From the NCBI RefSeq assembly GCF_000620465.1, contig NZ_JIBE01000004.1, positions 1-64,000 on the forward strand: a stretch of 64,000 bases of DNA, written 5' to 3'. The notes beneath the pieces are model-generated. The model made no database searches, was not told the origin of the DNA, and was given only the letters and a program-made list of their open reading frames with translations. A program made the translations under genes and the position numbers. This DNA is from Ralstonia sp. UNC404CL21Col. GTDB taxonomy: Bacteria > Pseudomonadota > Gammaproteobacteria > Burkholderiales > Burkholderiaceae. Below, one piece after another: positions 19,974-29,887 of this stretch; the stretch's first letter is position 1; the number at the start of each line of letters is the position of its first letter.

Positions 19974-21677
19974 TCAGTGGATGATGATCGACACCGTGGA
20001 ATACGCCGGCACCGTGATCGTCTCGCTGTACGTGCCGGCCTTCGTGCCGCGCGCCACCGGGAACTGGCCGAAGCCTTGCAGCGTGGCCGGCACGGAGGTC
20101 GGCATCGTGCGCTGGCTGCTGTAGCTCGGGCCATTCAGCGCGGGGATCGAGAAGCCGCTGTCCGAGCGCGCCGGATACGCGAAGCCCGACGGGCTGCCCG
20201 GCACCGGCAGCAGCGCGACCGCCGTGCCCCAGCGGCCCGTTGCATCGCCCAGGCCCGCACCACCGCCGGCCTGGATGGCGTTGTTCAGGACCGCAGTCGA
20301 ATCCGTCGACGAGAAGTTCTGCAGCAGATTCGTGTAGTACGCAATGCCGTATTGGCGCAGCAGGAAGCCACCCAGGCTGCCCGAAATCGGATACCCGGGG
20401 CACGACGACGACAGCGACGGATCGAACGCCGTCAGCGAGCAGTCGTACGCGCTTTGCAGCCAGGCCGGGAAGCGGCTGTCGCGCACGTTGTTGAAGCTCG
20501 GGTCGATCTGGCTGGAGAGGACATCCTCCATCGTCATCGCCGTCATTTCTTCCAGCCACGTGCCGTACATGTACTGCGAGCCGTGCAGTACGCCGCGCTG
20601 ATAGAAGTTGGCCATGTGCGTGAACTCATGACCGAGCGTCGAGATGACGGTGTTCAACCCGTTGGTGCCGCCCAGGTAGATGGTTTCCGAATCGACATAG
20701 AGCGACAGCGACTGGTTCGACAGCGGCTGCGAGCTGGTGGTGAAGTTGTTGCGCGCCCAGAAGTAGCCCACGCGGCCATAGGCCTGGCCATCGGGCTGGA
20801 TGTTCAGCACCACGATGTCGAGCGCCTGGTTCGGATCGATCAGGCTGGCCGAGCTGGAGTAGCTGCCCCACGGCTGGCCGACCAGCGAAGTGGCCAGCGT
20901 ATAGACCGACTGCGTGCCCGAAGCAAACTTGGTGATGAGCGTGTTGATGATGCCGTCGCTGATCTTGCTGGAGCCGTATTCGGTGTTTTCCACCCACAGG
21001 TTGACGATGCGGCCGTCGGTGGCGGTGGCTTGCTGGCGCAGCGTGGCCGTGCGCACGGTCGCGGTGCCGTCCGGCTGCTGGTGGTTCCACGTGCGCTGTG
21101 TGCCGACGCTGGCGACAGACTGCGGGCGCAGCACCGTATCGTTGGAGGCGCCTTGCGTCTTGAGCGGGCCGGCGCCGGTGGCGTAGCCGTCCAGCGCATG
21201 GATGTTGAAATCGGAAAGCTGCCGGTCGAACGCCGCGTTCGCGTCATTGCCTGCCACGTCGGCGGCAGTCTTGGGGACCGGCGTGCCGGTGGTGCTGAGC
21301 AGCCCCAGGCCCGAGAGGGAGACGGACGGCATCGGCTGCGCCGCCGCGCTCTGGTTGGTGTAGACCAGCGTTACGCTCTGGCCCGTCAGCCCCGCGATCG
21401 ACACCGGCACCGTGCCGGCCGATCCGCCCGTATTGGTCGCTTGCCACACGCCCACGCCCGAGCCGGCGTAGGTATTGCCCAGCGCGCCGCAGTTCGACCC
21501 GCTGCATGCCGATGCCACGGTGATATTGGCGGATGAGCTTTGCGTCGCCGCCGGGGTGGCCCCCGAACCGCCGCCACCGCCGCCACCGCCACATGCGGCC
21601 AGGGCGCCTGCTGCTGCCACCATCATCGCGATGGTCCATTGTTTAGTGCCGCGTACGTTGTTGCTGCTGCGTTCCAT
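19974..21677 (-). CDS. Secreted M30-like zinc metallopeptidase lipoprotein
   Basis: 567 residues. A lipoprotein signal (AMMVAAAGALAAC, lipid cysteine C29) is followed by eight glycines. The zinc motif HEFTH (H350, E351, H354) lies in STLGHEFTHMANFYQR, with a downstream TWLEEMTAM that can give the third ligand. This HEFTH arrangement is typical of the hyicolysin (M30) family. It is probably anchored to the outer membrane or released, and degrades extracellular protein. The frame is open far upstream, but ATG 21677 has a GGAGAG ribosome binding site and directly precedes the signal peptide. The first 200 residues look like a beta-sandwich and are not assigned. Confidence 0.85.
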   Translation of the reverse strand: MERSSNNVRGTKQWTIAMMVAAAGALAACGGGGGGGGSGATPAATQSSSANITVASACSGSNCGALGNTYAGSGVGVWQATNTGGSAGTVPVSIAGLTGQSVTLVYTNQSAAAQPMPSVSLSGLGLLSTTGTPVPKTAADVAGNDANAAFDRQLSDFNIHALDGYATGAGPLKTQGASNDTVLRPQSVASVGTQRTWNHQQPDGTATVRTATLRQQATATDGRIVNLWVENTEYGSSKISDGIINTLITKFASGTQSVYTLATSLVGQPWGSYSSSASLIDPNQALDIVVLNIQPDGQAYGRVGYFWARNNFTTSSQPLSNQSLSLYVDSETIYLGGTNGLNTVISTLGHEFTHMANFYQRGVLHGSQYMYGTWLEEMTAMTMEDVLSSQIDPSFNNVRDSRFPAWLQSAYDCSLTAFDPSLSSSCPGYPISGSLGGFLLRQYGIAYYTNLLQNFSSTDSTAVLNNAIQAGGGAGLGDATGRWGTAVALLPVPGSPSGFAYPARSDSGFSIPALNGPSYSSQRTMPTSVPATLQGFGQFPVARGTKAGTYSETITVPAYSTVSIIIH

Positions 21678-21817
21678 CCACTTCTCTCCAAATCCGCAAA
21701 TACCGAATGCCTGCGCGAGCGCGGCTCGTGACCGCCCAGACGCAACACGCGGACGGATTCTCAAGGCGAAGTGGCGGATTCGATCCGTGGAAATGACGGC
21801 TTCACAGCCCTCAATTC

Positions 21818-21847
21818 CCCCCGATGTGGGGGTACGCAAAGTTTGCG
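21818..21847. promoter_or_regulatory. Two adjacent inverted repeats in the divergent promoter region
   Basis: CCCCC-CGATGT-GGGGG at about 21818-21832 is followed by the perfect palindrome CGCAAAGTTTGCG (21835-21847). Both lie in the 323-bp region between the divergent metallopeptidase (starts 21677) and LysR (starts 22001) genes. They are candidate operators. I see no gene in 21678-22000. Confidence 0.4.
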
Positions 21848-22000
21848 TTGTCGAAAAGGTTGAAAAAGTCGTAGCTGCGGGATGTAGAAGCAGAAAACGG
21901 ACGAGGGCGCCCGAAGCCACTTTGGCGGCGGGGCCGTCCGCTAGAATGGGCCGCCCGCTCATTCACAGCGCCGCATAGGCGCTCCATACGTCACCCGCCG

Positions 22001-22867
22001 ATGCTCGTCGCGCAGCTCAAATCGTTCTTCATGGTCGCCCGCCTGGGCAGCATCACGCTGGCCGCCAAGCAGCTTGGCCTGTCGCAGCCGACCGTGACTT
22101 CGCAGATCCGCGCCCTGGAAGAGGCCTACGGCGTCGAGCTGTTTTACAGGGGCGGGCGCCGGCTGGCGCTGTCGGACGCGGGCGTGCGGCTCATGCCGCT
22201 GGTGGACCAGCTCGTGCGCCAGGAAACTGAGATCGACTTCTTCCTGCGCAACTCCGGCGACATGGGTTCGGGCCACCTGCGCATCGGTGCCACGGCGCCG
22301 TATTACGTGCTGGACATCGTGGATCGCTTCTGCAAGAGCCATCCCGGCATCGACGTCAGCATCGAAGCCGGCAACTCGGTGCAGATGCTCGAGGCGCTGC
22401 AGGAGTACCGGGTGGACGTGGCGTCGTCGTCGCAGCGCGTGGACGACGCGCGCTTTCTGCGCATTGAACTGGCGCGCGATCCGCTGGTGCTGGTGGTGCA
22501 TCGCAACCACGCGCTGGCCGACCGGACGAGCGTGCCTGTGAGCGTGCTGTCGCAATGCCGGCTGCTGGTGCGCGAAGTCGGGTCGACCACCCGCGCCATG
22601 ACCGAAACGATGATGGCCCAGGCAGGCGTCACGCCGGCTTCCACGGTGGAGATCGGCAGCCGGGAATCCATCCGCGAGGCCATCACGCGCAACCTGGGCG
22701 TGAGCGTCATCGCCCGCCAGGAAGTACCAAGCCACGCCGATCTGCGTGTGCTGCCGTTCGAAGGCGGCGCGCCGGAGCTGAGCGAATACCTGTACTGCCT
22801 GCAGGATCGGCGCGATGCGCGCTTGATTGCCGCCTTCCTGAGCGAAGTCCGGCCCGTCGCGTCATAG
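22001..22867 (+). CDS. LysR-family regulator of phosphonate utilisation (copy 1)
   Basis: 288 residues. HTH near residues 15-45 (GSITLAAKQLGLSQPTVTSQ). The effector domain follows, with LRIGATAPYYVLDIV and a C-terminus SEYLYCLQDRRDARLIAAFL. It is clearly paralogous to the regulator at 29888-30823: both share the SRE(A/S)I(R/Y)EAI segment and the EYLYxLxxRxDARL end. It starts the phosphonate cluster in the same direction as the ABC genes, 78 bp ahead of the ATPase gene. It is likely the activator; the effector is probably an aminophosphonate or its aldehyde. Confidence 0.85.
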   Translation: MLVAQLKSFFMVARLGSITLAAKQLGLSQPTVTSQIRALEEAYGVELFYRGGRRLALSDAGVRLMPLVDQLVRQETEIDFFLRNSGDMGSGHLRIGATAPYYVLDIVDRFCKSHPGIDVSIEAGNSVQMLEALQEYRVDVASSSQRVDDARFLRIELARDPLVLVVHRNHALADRTSVPVSVLSQCRLLVREVGSTTRAMTETMMAQAGVTPASTVEIGSRESIREAITRNLGVSVIARQEVPSHADLRVLPFEGGAPELSEYLYCLQDRRDARLIAAFLSEVRPVAS

Positions 22868-22945
22868 ACCGAACCAAAATCCGGAAATGCGCGCATTGGC
22901 GTTTTTGGGGTAACTGCCACAAGGGGTACATGTCGGCTGGCTACA

Positions 22946-24088
22946 GTGGCGACCGTTTTTGCCACTGTCTGCGCCCCCGTGCCCCTACCTCAGCCTGTTA
23001 CCAATCCCGCCTCGGGTTCCGCCGCGCCGTTCCTGTCCGTGCGACACGTCTCGCGCCGCTTTGGCGCGTTCACGGCGCTCGATGGTGTATCGCTGGATGT
23101 CGCGCAGGGCGAATTCGTCTGCCTGCTGGGCCCCTCGGGCTGCGGCAAGACGACCTTGCTGCGCATCATTGCCGGGCTGGAGGCGCACGACGGCGGCCAG
23201 ATCGTCGCCGGTGGCCGCGATATTTCCAACCTGCCGCCGCGCGAGCGTGACTACGGCATCGTCTTCCAGTCGTACGCGCTGTTCCCCAACCTGAACGTTG
23301 CGCAGAACGTCGGTTACGGGCTGGATGCCAGCAACGGCAACCGTGCCCGCTTGCAGACGCGGGTCTCGGAGATGCTGGCCCTGGTCGGGCTGGCCGGCAG
23401 CGAGGCGAAATACCCGTCGCAGCTGTCGGGAGGCCAGCAGCAGCGCGTGGCACTGGCCCGCGCGCTGGCGCCCGCGCCGTCGCTGTTGCTGCTGGACGAG
23501 CCGATGTCGGCGCTGGACGCGCAGGTGCGCGAACACCTGCGTATCGAGCTGCGACGCCTGCAACGCAAGCTGAACGTCACTACGCTGATGGTCACGCACG
23601 ACCAGGACGAGGCCATGGCGATGGCCGACCGCATCGCGGTCATGTCCAACGGCCGCATCGAGCAGACCGGCTCGCCGGCGGAGATCTATTCGCGGCCCGC
23701 GACCGGGTTTGTCGCCGGGTTTGTCGGCCAGGCCAACTGGCTGCCGCTGGAGCGCGCCGAAGACGGCACGCCCACGCTGGCCGGTCAACCGCTGCTGCTC
23801 GATCCCGCTTTCGCAGACAGTGCTTCGACGCCAGGCCGGCTCTTCTGCCGCCCCGAGGCCGTCACGCTGCATCCCGACGACGACGCCCCCAACCGCCACC
23901 TGGCCCGCGTGGTCGACCAGATCTACCTGGGCAGCCGCACGCGCGTGACGCTGTCGATCGATGGCCTGGCCGATACACCGCTGGTGGCCGAAGTGGCATC
24001 GAGCGCGCTGCAAGCCGGCCGCAGCGGCCTGGGCGACAGCAAGCTGTGGATTGCGCTGGAGCGCGACGGCCTGCGCGTGTATGCCTGA
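22946..24088 (+). CDS. phnT: 2-Aminoethylphosphonate ABC transporter, ATP-binding protein
   Basis: 380 residues. Walker A is GPSGCGKTT, the signature is LSGGQQQR, Walker B is LLLLDEP and the switch histidine lies in VTHDQDEAM. A C-terminal TOBE-type domain follows residue 260, as in PotA/FbpC-like importers. With the fused permease, binding protein and phnX downstream it forms the aminoethylphosphonate importer. The start at 22946 has a long 25-residue lead before the conserved LSVRHVSRRFGAF; a later start is possible. The stop overlaps the next gene region. Confidence 0.9.
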   Translation: MATVFATVCAPVPLPQPVTNPASGSAAPFLSVRHVSRRFGAFTALDGVSLDVAQGEFVCLLGPSGCGKTTLLRIIAGLEAHDGGQIVAGGRDISNLPPRERDYGIVFQSYALFPNLNVAQNVGYGLDASNGNRARLQTRVSEMLALVGLAGSEAKYPSQLSGGQQQRVALARALAPAPSLLLLDEPMSALDAQVREHLRIELRRLQRKLNVTTLMVTHDQDEAMAMADRIAVMSNGRIEQTGSPAEIYSRPATGFVAGFVGQANWLPLERAEDGTPTLAGQPLLLDPAFADSASTPGRLFCRPEAVTLHPDDDAPNRHLARVVDQIYLGSRTRVTLSIDGLADTPLVAEVASSALQAGRSGLGDSKLWIALERDGLRVYA

Positions 24089-24095
24089 GGCCACG

Positions 24096-25859
24096 ATGTC
24101 AATGCTGCCTCCCGAGACCAACGTGGTTGCGGCCACGCAATCCGAACCGGTTCGCGCTGCGAGCCGGCCATTCTGGCGTACCGATGCGCCGGTGCTGACC
24201 GGCATGAAGCTCGGCTGGTTGCTGTTGCTGACCCTCGGCCTGCTGCTGCCCACCGCGATGATGCTCTTGCAGGCCACGGGCCTCGTTGCCAGTGCCCGGA
24301 GCACGGACGAGCATGGCTTCGCGCTGGTCGCGCACGTTGTGCAGGGGCCGAATTTCCTGGCCATGGTGGGGCGTACGCTGGCCGTATCGAGCGCCGTGGC
24401 CGCGATTGTGGTGCCGCTGGCGTTTGCCCTTGCCTATGCGGTGCAACGCACGCGCATGCCGTTGCGCGGCACGATGCGCACGCTGGCCATGCTGCCGCTG
24501 TTTGCGCCGTCGCTGCTGCCGGGCATTGCGCTCGTCTACCTGTTCGGCAACCAAGGCCTGTTCAAGGCGTGGATGAACGGCGGCAACATCTACGGCTTCT
24601 GGGGCATCGTGCTGGGCGAGGTGTTCTACACCTTCCCGTATGCACTGATGCTGCTGCTGGCGACGCTTACGCTGGCAGACGGTCGTTTGTATGACGCCGC
24701 ACGTGCCATGGGCGCAAGCCCTTGGCGCACGTTCCGCACGGTCACGCTGCCCGGCGCGCGCTACGGCTTGTTCGGTGCCTTTGCGCTGGTCTTCACGCTG
24801 GTCGCGACCGACTTTGGCGTGCCGACCGTGGTAGGTGGCAGCTACCAGGTGCTGGCCGTGGAGGCCTACAAGGCGGTGGTGGGGCAGCAGCAGTTTGCGC
24901 GCGGCGCCGTCATCGGCTTGATGTTGCTGCTGCCTGCGCTGCTGACCTTTGCGGTAGAGCGCCTCGTGCAGCGTCGCCAGCACGCCGCGCTGGCCAGCCG
25001 CGCACAACCCTATCACCCGCAGCCGGATCGCCTGCGTGACGGGCTTTTCCTGTTGCTGAGCGCGTTGGTGGTTGGCGGGATTCTGCTGATGCTGGCCACC
25101 GCCGTAGGCGCGTCGCTGGTGAAACTCTGGCCGTACAACCTCGAGCTGTCGCTGCGCAACTACGACTTCGACAACATGGACGGCGGCGGCTGGCTCGCGT
25201 ATCGCAACAGCCTGAAGCTGGCCGCGCTCACCACCGTGTTCGGGACTGCGCTGATCTTTACCGGCGCCTGGCTGGTCGAAAAAACGCGCGCCGCAGGGTG
25301 GCTGCAATCGTGGCTGCATTCGGCCATCCGCTTTGCAGTGCTGTTGCCGATGGCGGTGCCCGGCCTCGTGCTGGGTCTGGGCTACGTGTTCTTCTTCAAC
25401 CATCCGGCCAATCCGCTCAACGGCCTGTATGGCGGCATGGCGCTGATGGTGCTCTGCACGATCATGCACTGCGCCACGGCAGCGCACCTCACGTCGGTGG
25501 CCTCGCTCGGGCAGCTCGATCCGGTGTTCGAGGCGGTGTCGGCCTCGCTCAAGGTGTCGGCGCTGCGCACGTACTGGCGCGTAACGCTGCCGATGTGCCT
25601 GCCCGCCGTCCTGTCTTGCGCGCGCTACTTGTTCGTGTCGGCCATGACGACCGTGTCGGCGGTGATCTTCCTCTACAGCCCGGACACCGTGTTGGCGTCC
25701 GTGGCCGTGTTGAACATGGACGACGCCGGCGACATCGGCCCCGCTGCGGCCATGTCCACGCTCATTCTCGTCACGTCGATCGTCGTATCGCTGCTGCTGG
25801 AGCTGGCTATGCGCGGCATCGTGCGCCGCACGCAGGCGTGGCGCACGGCGGCGCATTGA
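24096..25859 (+). CDS. 2-Aminoethylphosphonate ABC transporter, fused double permease
   Basis: About 587 residues with about twelve membrane helices and two binding-protein-dependent permease halves. Each half has an EAA-type loop: [20 protein letters not shown] in the first and [20 protein letters not shown] in the second. One polypeptide therefore supplies both transmembrane subunits, as in FbpB-like iron and phosphonate systems. ATG 24096 has GAGG at good spacing; ATG 24081, which overlaps the phnT stop, is the alternative. Third gene of the phosphonate cluster. Confidence 0.9.
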   Translation: MSMLPPETNVVAATQSEPVRAASRPFWRTDAPVLTGMKLGWLLLLTLGLLLPTAMMLLQATGLVASARSTDEHGFALVAHVVQGPNFLAMVGRTLAVSSAVAAIVVPLAFALAYAVQRTRMPLRGTMRTLAMLPLFAPSLLPGIALVYLFGNQGLFKAWMNGGNIYGFWGIVLGEVFYTFPYALMLLLATLTLADGRLYDAARAMGASPWRTFRTVTLPGARYGLFGAFALVFTLVATDFGVPTVVGGSYQVLAVEAYKAVVGQQQFARGAVIGLMLLLPALLTFAVERLVQRRQHAALASRAQPYHPQPDRLRDGLFLLLSALVVGGILLMLATAVGASLVKLWPYNLELSLRNYDFDNMDGGGWLAYRNSLKLAALTTVFGTALIFTGAWLVEKTRAAGWLQSWLHSAIRFAVLLPMAVPGLVLGLGYVFFFNHPANPLNGLYGGMALMVLCTIMHCATAAHLTSVASLGQLDPVFEAVSASLKVSALRTYWRVTLPMCLPAVLSCARYLFVSAMTTVSAVIFLYSPDTVLASVAVLNMDDAGDIGPAAAMSTLILVTSIVVSLLLELAMRGIVRRTQAWRTAAH

Positions 25860-25915
25860 ATTCGCAGTCCGTCATTCGTAGTCCGTCATTGCAACAGCAG
25901 AAAGGAAGCAAGAAC

Positions 25916-26794
25916 ATGGGTGATTCCTCCCCAATCACGGCGCGCCAGGCGGGCGCAGACCGCCTCAATCCCGGCAGCACGCCGTTGCGGCTGGAAGCTG
26001 CGGTGCTCGACTGGGCCGGCACCGTGGTCGACTTTGGCTCGTTTGCGCCCACGCAGATCTTCGTGGAAGCGTTCGCGGAATTTGGCGTCGCCATCACGCT
26101 GGACGAAGCGCGCGGCCCGATGGGCCTGGGCAAGTGGGACCACATCCGCACGCTGTGCAACGACGGCGCGATTGCCGCGCGCTTCTCGCTCGCGCACGGT
26201 CGCATGCCCACCGATGACGATGTCACCGCCATCTACAACCGCTTCATGCCGCTGCAGATCGAAAAGGTCGCCGCGCATTCCGCACTGATTCCGGGCGCGC
26301 TGGACACCGTCGCCGCACTGCGCGAAGCGGGTTTGAAGATCGGTACGTGCTCGGGTTACCCGCGCGTGGTGATGGACCGCGTGGTCGATCTGGCTGCCAA
26401 GGCCGGCTACACGCCCGACTGCGTGGTCGCTTGCGACGAAGTGCCCCGCGCCCGCCCGTGGCCCGCGCAGGCCCTGCGTTGCGTGGTCGATCTTGCGATT
26501 GGCGATGTGGCTGCCTGCGTAAAGGTCGACGACACCGTGCCCGGCATCGAAGAAGGCCGCCGCGCCGGCATGTGGACTGTTGCGCTGCTGATGTCGGGCA
26601 ACGCGCTGGGCCTGCCGTACGCGGAATACGCCGCGCTGTCTGCGGATGAGCGCGCGCGGCATCGCGTTGCCATCTCGGCCGGCTTTGCCGCCTGCCGCCC
26701 GCACTACGAGATCGACACGATTGCCGATCTGCCTGAAGTCGTGGCCGATATCAACCGCCGCCTCGCGCGCGGTGAGCGCCCGCAGTGCATCTGA
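25916..26794 (+). CDS. phnX: Phosphonoacetaldehyde hydrolase (phosphonatase)
   Basis: 292 residues, HAD superfamily. The nucleophile is D32 in [11 protein letters not shown]. The Schiff-base lysine specific to PhnX is K73 in [14 protein letters not shown]. Other HAD motifs are GTCSGYP and [13 protein letters not shown]. It cleaves phosphonoacetaldehyde to acetaldehyde and phosphate. The frame is open far upstream, but ATG 25916 has AAAGGAAG before it and starts the homologous part. The 56-bp spacer before it has a direct repeat AGTCCGTCATT (25866 and 25880). Confidence 0.95.
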   Translation: MGDSSPITARQAGADRLNPGSTPLRLEAAVLDWAGTVVDFGSFAPTQIFVEAFAEFGVAITLDEARGPMGLGKWDHIRTLCNDGAIAARFSLAHGRMPTDDDVTAIYNRFMPLQIEKVAAHSALIPGALDTVAALREAGLKIGTCSGYPRVVMDRVVDLAAKAGYTPDCVVACDEVPRARPWPAQALRCVVDLAIGDVAACVKVDDTVPGIEEGRRAGMWTVALLMSGNALGLPYAEYAALSADERARHRVAISAGFAACRPHYEIDTIADLPEVVADINRRLARGERPQCI

Positions 26795-26849
26795 GTTTGC
26801 TGTTCTGTTTGTTGTCTTTTCCGCTGCATCACACCATACCGAGGAAACC

Positions 26850-27875
26850 ATGACCGCACGTCTTTCCCTGCTGGCCGCTGCAATCACGTCGGCAACGATG
26901 GCGTTTGCCACGTCGGCGTTCGCCAAGACCACGCTGACCGTGTACACGGCGCTGGAAGCCGACCAAGTGAAGGCGTATCAGGATGCCTTCGAGAAGGCCA
27001 ATCCGGACATCGAAATCAAATGGGTGCGCGACTCCACCGGCGTCGTCACCGCCAAGCTGCTGGCCGAGAAGAACAACCCGCGCGCCGACGTGGTGTGGGG
27101 TCTGGCTGCATCGAGCCTGGCCATCCTGGACAAGGAAGGCATGCTGACGCCGTACGCGCCGGCCGATCTGGCGAAGATCGGTGCAACGTACCGCGACAAG
27201 GCCAACCCGCCGGCCTGGGTCGGCATGGACGCCTGGGGCGCCGCCATCTGCTTCAACACCGTCGAAGCACAGAAGCAGAACCTGCCGAAGCCGACGTCGT
27301 GGGCCGACCTGACGAAGCCCGTCTATGCCGGCAAGATCGTCATGCCGAACCCGGCGTCGTCCGGCACGGGCTACCTCGACGTGAGCGCCTGGCTGCAGAC
27401 GATGGGCGAGCAGAAGGGCTGGGCCTACATGGACGCGCTGCACCAGAACATCGGCCAGTACACGCACTCGGGTTCGAAGCCCTGCAAGATGGCGGCGTCG
27501 GGTGAATTCCCGATCGGTATCGCGTTCGAATACCGCGCGGTGAAGTCGAAGAAGGAAGGCGCCCCGATCGATATCGTGCTGCCGTCGGAAGGCCTGGGCT
27601 GGGACGTCGAAGCGACCGGCATCATGAAGGGTACCAAGAACCTGGAAGCGGCCAAGAAGCTGGCTGACTTCTCGGCAAGCCCCGCTGCCATGGCGCTGTA
27701 CGAGAAGAACTTTGCCGTGGTGGCCACGCCGGGCTTCTCCAAGCCGGATCCGCTGCTGCCGGCCGACTACGAAAAGCGCCTGATCAAGAATGACTTCACG
27801 TGGGCCAGCGCCAACCGTGACCGCATCCTCGCCGAGTGGACGAAGCGCTACGACGGCAAGTCGGAAAAGAAGTAA
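26850..27875 (+). CDS. phnS: 2-Aminoethylphosphonate-binding periplasmic protein
   Basis: 341 residues. A Sec signal peptide (residues 1-25, cut after TSAFA) is followed by an Fbp/thiamine-type class of binding protein (LTVYTALEADQVKAYQDAF, ADVVWGLAASSLAIL). The C-terminal ASPAAMALYEKNFAVVATPG is typical of the PhnS family. It captures aminoethylphosphonate for the PhnT/permease importer. ATG 26850 has a GAGGAAA ribosome binding site. The next gene starts 3 nt after its stop. Confidence 0.93.
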   Translation: MTARLSLLAAAITSATMAFATSAFAKTTLTVYTALEADQVKAYQDAFEKANPDIEIKWVRDSTGVVTAKLLAEKNNPRADVVWGLAASSLAILDKEGMLTPYAPADLAKIGATYRDKANPPAWVGMDAWGAAICFNTVEAQKQNLPKPTSWADLTKPVYAGKIVMPNPASSGTGYLDVSAWLQTMGEQKGWAYMDALHQNIGQYTHSGSKPCKMAASGEFPIGIAFEYRAVKSKKEGAPIDIVLPSEGLGWDVEATGIMKGTKNLEAAKKLADFSASPAAMALYEKNFAVVATPGFSKPDPLLPADYEKRLIKNDFTWASANRDRILAEWTKRYDGKSEKK

Positions 27876-27878
27876 GCG

Positions 27879-29099
27879 ATGCAAGCTCCCGTGACTCTTG
27901 GGAGCCTGGATGCCAGCACCGACGTCGCCATCGTCGGGGCTGGCATTCTGGGCTTGGCGCACGCGGCCGCCGCCGTCAAACGTGGCCTGCGCGTGACGGT
28001 GTTCGAGCGCAGCGACATTGCCGTCGGCGCGTCCATCCGCAATTTTGGGCAGATGCTGGTGACTGGCCAGCCGCCCGGCATCATGCTGGACCTTGCGCGC
28101 GAAAGCCGCGCGCTCTATCTCGACTGGTCCGACAAGGCCGGCATCTTTGCGCGCGCCAACGGTGCATTGCTGTTTGCCCGCAATGCCACAGAAGAAGCCG
28201 TGCTCGATGAGTTCATGGCAACGCGCGCACCGGCCTTCGGCTACAACGTCAAGCTGTTGCGCAGCGCAGACCTGGCAAATCTCTACGATGGCCGTTTCCT
28301 GCGCCACCGCGCGGCGCTCCAGGGCTTTGACGATCTGCAGCTCTATTCGCGGGAAGCGATTCCGGCGTTGGCCTCGTGGCTGGCCACACAAGGCGTGCGT
28401 TTCCATTTCGGTACGCTCGTGCGCCATGTGGAAGGCGGCCGCCTGGAGACCACCGCCGGCGTGTGCAACGCCCAGCGCGTCGTCGTCTGCAGCGGTCACG
28501 ATTACCAGACGCTGTGCGCTGACCACCTTCGGGTTCTGCAACCGCAGGTGTGCCGCCTGCAGATGCTGCGCGTCACGCCCGAAGACGGCTTCCGCCTGGA
28601 GCACGCCGTGCTGACCGGCCTGTCATGCACACACTACGGTGCATTTGCGGACTTGCCGACCGCCCGCGCGCTGGCCATGCAGATCGAGCACCAGCGCCCC
28701 GAGCTGGCGCGTCACGGCATCCACTTGCTGGTGAGCCCGACGCCGTATGGCGACTGGATCGTTGGCGATTCGCACGACTACGGCCAGGACGCCCGCCCGT
28801 TCAATGCCGAGTCGGTCGACAACATCATGCTGGATCTAGCCCGCGACACCTTCGGCAGCAAGCTGCGCGTGGTGGAGCGTTGGCAGGGCGTTTACGGCGC
28901 CAAGTGCCATGTGCCTGGCAGCGGCGCATTTTCCATCACCCGCGTCGACGACCGCACCACGGTCGCGCTGATGCACAGCGGCATTGGCATGAGCGTCGGA
29001 CCGGCGCTGGCGCATCGGCATATGGATGCGCTCGTCGACGGCACCGCGCTGCCGCAGTGGACGCCGCCGGCAAGCACGCCCGCAACAATGGCTGCCTGA
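27879..29099 (+). CDS. Phosphonate-associated FAD-dependent oxidoreductase (DAO fold)
   Basis: 406 residues. The FAD-binding Rossmann motif is DVAIVGAGILGLAHAAAAVK (GxGxxG from G20), then RNFGQMLVTGQPPG. The C-terminus GVYGAKCHVPGSGAF and LMHSGIGMSVGPALA matches the D-amino-acid-oxidase-like family found in aminophosphonate clusters (TIGR03364 type). Known relatives (PbfD-like) oxidise aminoethylphosphonate or its N-methyl form, giving phosphonoacetaldehyde for PhnX. The cluster lacks a PhnW transaminase, so this enzyme may supply the aldehyde here. Last gene of the operon, followed by a terminator. Confidence 0.85.
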   Translation: MQAPVTLGSLDASTDVAIVGAGILGLAHAAAAVKRGLRVTVFERSDIAVGASIRNFGQMLVTGQPPGIMLDLARESRALYLDWSDKAGIFARANGALLFARNATEEAVLDEFMATRAPAFGYNVKLLRSADLANLYDGRFLRHRAALQGFDDLQLYSREAIPALASWLATQGVRFHFGTLVRHVEGGRLETTAGVCNAQRVVVCSGHDYQTLCADHLRVLQPQVCRLQMLRVTPEDGFRLEHAVLTGLSCTHYGAFADLPTARALAMQIEHQRPELARHGIHLLVSPTPYGDWIVGDSHDYGQDARPFNAESVDNIMLDLARDTFGSKLRVVERWQGVYGAKCHVPGSGAFSITRVDDRTTVALMHSGIGMSVGPALAHRHMDALVDGTALPQWTPPASTPATMAA

Positions 29100-29120
29100 C
29101 GGAGCGTCGTTCAGTGCAGG

Positions 29121-29158
29121 AACGCCCGCACGGTTCACCCGCGCGGGCGTTTTTGTTT
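29121..29158 (+). terminator. Terminator of the phosphonate operon
   Basis: AACGCCCGC (29121-29129) pairs with GCGGGCGTT (29143-29151), with an imperfect top, followed by TTTTGTTTT. It lies between the oxidoreductase gene and the convergent HAD gene. Confidence 0.85.
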
Positions 29159-29842
29159 TCATGCAGCAAAGAGTTCGACGATCGGCCAGCCGCGCGATTC
29201 GGCCACGGCACGCAAGGTGCTGTCGGGGCTCACGGCCACCGGGTGTGAAACCGCTTCGAGCAACGGCAGGTCGTTGCGGGAATCGCTGTAGAACACGGTG
29301 CGCGAGAAGTCCGTCATGCGCTGGCCGCGCTGCGCAAGCCACTCCGTCACGCGCACGATCTTGCCGGCGCCAAACGTGGTCGTGCCGAGCGGGTTGCCCG
29401 TGAAGGCGCCATCGCTGTGGCCGTTGACGGTCTCGCCCTCCACCGCCAGCAGATGCGGCACGTTGAATGCCGCCGCGATCGGCTCGGTCAGGTAGCGGTG
29501 CGTGGCGGTGACGATGCAGCACAGGTCGCCGGCGCGCAGGTGTGTGTCGACCAGTTGCCGCGCGCGCGGCAGCATGGCCGGCGTGATGATGTCGCGCAGG
29601 AACGTGGCACGCCAGGCGTCGAGCCGCGTGCGCGGATGCTGGGCGAGCAGGCCGAGCGAGAAGCGTGCGTGTCGTGCAAAGTCCAGCGTGCCGTCGCGGT
29701 ATTCCCGCATCCACCGTTCGTTGGCCTGCTCGAAGACGCGTCGGTCCACCGCGCCCTGGGCGACCAGAAAGCGGCCCCATTCGTATTCGCTGTCAATGGG
29801 CAGCAGGGTGTGGTCCAGGTCGAACAGGGCAAGCGATTGCAT
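29159..29842 (-). CDS. HAD-IB family hydrolase (SerB-like)
   Basis: 227 residues. Motif I is LFDLDHTLLPIDSE (nucleophile D8, acid D10), motif II is IVTATHR and motif IV is FYSDSRNDLPLLE. The helical cap between residues 20 and 90 is that of the HAD-IB branch (phosphoserine phosphatase-like). The substrate is unknown. It lies between the phosphonate operon and the second LysR gene, so a role in phosphonate metabolism is possible but not shown. TIGR-type HAD-IB proteins are also common as stand-alone genes. Confidence 0.82.
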   Translation of the reverse strand: MQSLALFDLDHTLLPIDSEYEWGRFLVAQGAVDRRVFEQANERWMREYRDGTLDFARHARFSLGLLAQHPRTRLDAWRATFLRDIITPAMLPRARQLVDTHLRAGDLCCIVTATHRYLTEPIAAAFNVPHLLAVEGETVNGHSDGAFTGNPLGTTTFGAGKIVRVTEWLAQRGQRMTDFSRTVFYSDSRNDLPLLEAVSHPVAVSPDSTLRAVAESRGWPIVELFAA

Positions 29843-29887
29843 ACAGCAGGCGGGCAGGGGCGGTTGAAAAACCGCGAGGTTACGTCC

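Noticed and set aside
17137-20559. Long minus-strand frame antisense to acnB (1140 codons)
   Set aside because: It is a GC-rich mirror of a clear acnB gene, with Arg/His-rich composition and no domain.
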